Shown here: piece by piece, positions 5,881 to 5,904 of the stretch
Layout of the letters: the number at the start of each line of letters is the position of its first letter
Position numbering within the stretch: the first letter of the stretch is position 1
Assembly (NCBI GenBank): GCA_030146605.1
Contig: JASLBO010000109.1
Location: 1-5,904, forward strand
Direction of reading: 5' to 3'
From: Sphingomonas sp.
GTDB lineage: Bacteria > Pseudomonadota > Alphaproteobacteria > Sphingomonadales > Sphingomonadaceae
DNA: 5,904 bases
Translations under genes and position numbers: made by a program
The notes under the pieces: generated by a model
Database searches by the model: none
Told to the model about the DNA's origin: nothing
The model's input: only the letters and a program-made list of their open reading frames with translations

Positions 5881-5904
5881 CGCAGTCGCGCCGCGAGACG
5901 TTGC
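5877..5904 (+). CDS. Start of a Tat-targeted protein, probably the dehydrogenase small subunit (gluconate 2-dehydrogenase subunit 3 family)
   Basis: Only nine codons are inside the window: MTQSRRETL. The ATG overlaps the dehydrogenase stop as ATGA (5877-5880), showing translational coupling. SRRETL matches the start of a twin-arginine signal (S/T-R-R-x-x-hydrophobic). In related operons the gene next to an iron-sulfur GMC dehydrogenase is usually the small subunit (PF13618), which carries the Tat signal and takes the folded catalytic subunit with it. The assignment rests on position and the RR motif, as no domain is visible yet. Confidence 0.6.

Noticed and set aside
1..5904. CRISPR arrays, tRNA or rRNA genes, insertion sequences and integrase genes
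   Set aside because: No regularly spaced repeats, cloverleaf-like sequences, terminal inverted repeats or transposase motifs were seen on either strand.

Overview
The window is GC-rich DNA with strong G/C preference at third codon positions. It most resembles an alphaproteobacterium of the Sphingomonadaceae (Sphingomonas-like). The support is codon style, a small DUF5818-type protein (a family I associate with sphingomonads), and a periplasmic glycoside-oxidation operon of the kind common in these carbohydrate-scavenging bacteria. The taxon is an inference; no rRNA or tRNA marker is present.

Layout: (1) 1-1068, minus strand: most of a family 1-like glycoside hydrolase, C-terminus cut by the window edge, with variant catalytic motifs. 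(2) 1069-1273: a divergent intergenic region holding an inverted repeat and a perfect 10-bp palindrome. (3) 1274-2449, plus strand: a complete YcaQ/AlkX-family DNA glycosylase with the QxD motif. (4) 2450-3023: a low-information stretch in which 2627-2948 reads as one small protein only if two -1 frame changes are allowed, so probably a decayed gene or a sequence with indel errors. (5) 3024-3224: a small DUF5818-like protein. (6) 3225-3436: an intergenic region with an AT-rich patch and a weak candidate promoter. (7) 3437-5904: a tightly coupled operon of a secreted DUF1080 (3-keto-disaccharide hydrolase-like) protein, a GMC-type FAD dehydrogenase with a Cys-x5-Cys-x3-Cys iron-sulfur motif, and the first nine codons of a third gene with a twin-arginine start, most likely the small 'gluconate 2-dehydrogenase subunit 3' partner.

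The last three genes make a coherent periplasmic pathway. The dehydrogenase would oxidise a sugar ring of a glycoside at C3, passing electrons to the respiratory chain, and the DUF1080 protein would then cleave the activated 3-keto-glycoside. Start and stop codons overlap as ATGA at both junctions, so the proteins are probably made together. The GMC subunit has no signal peptide of its own and is expected to be carried out by the Tat-targeted small subunit. The GH1-like enzyme could handle related glycosides in the cytoplasm, but it lies on the other strand more than 2 kb away, so that link is only a hypothesis.
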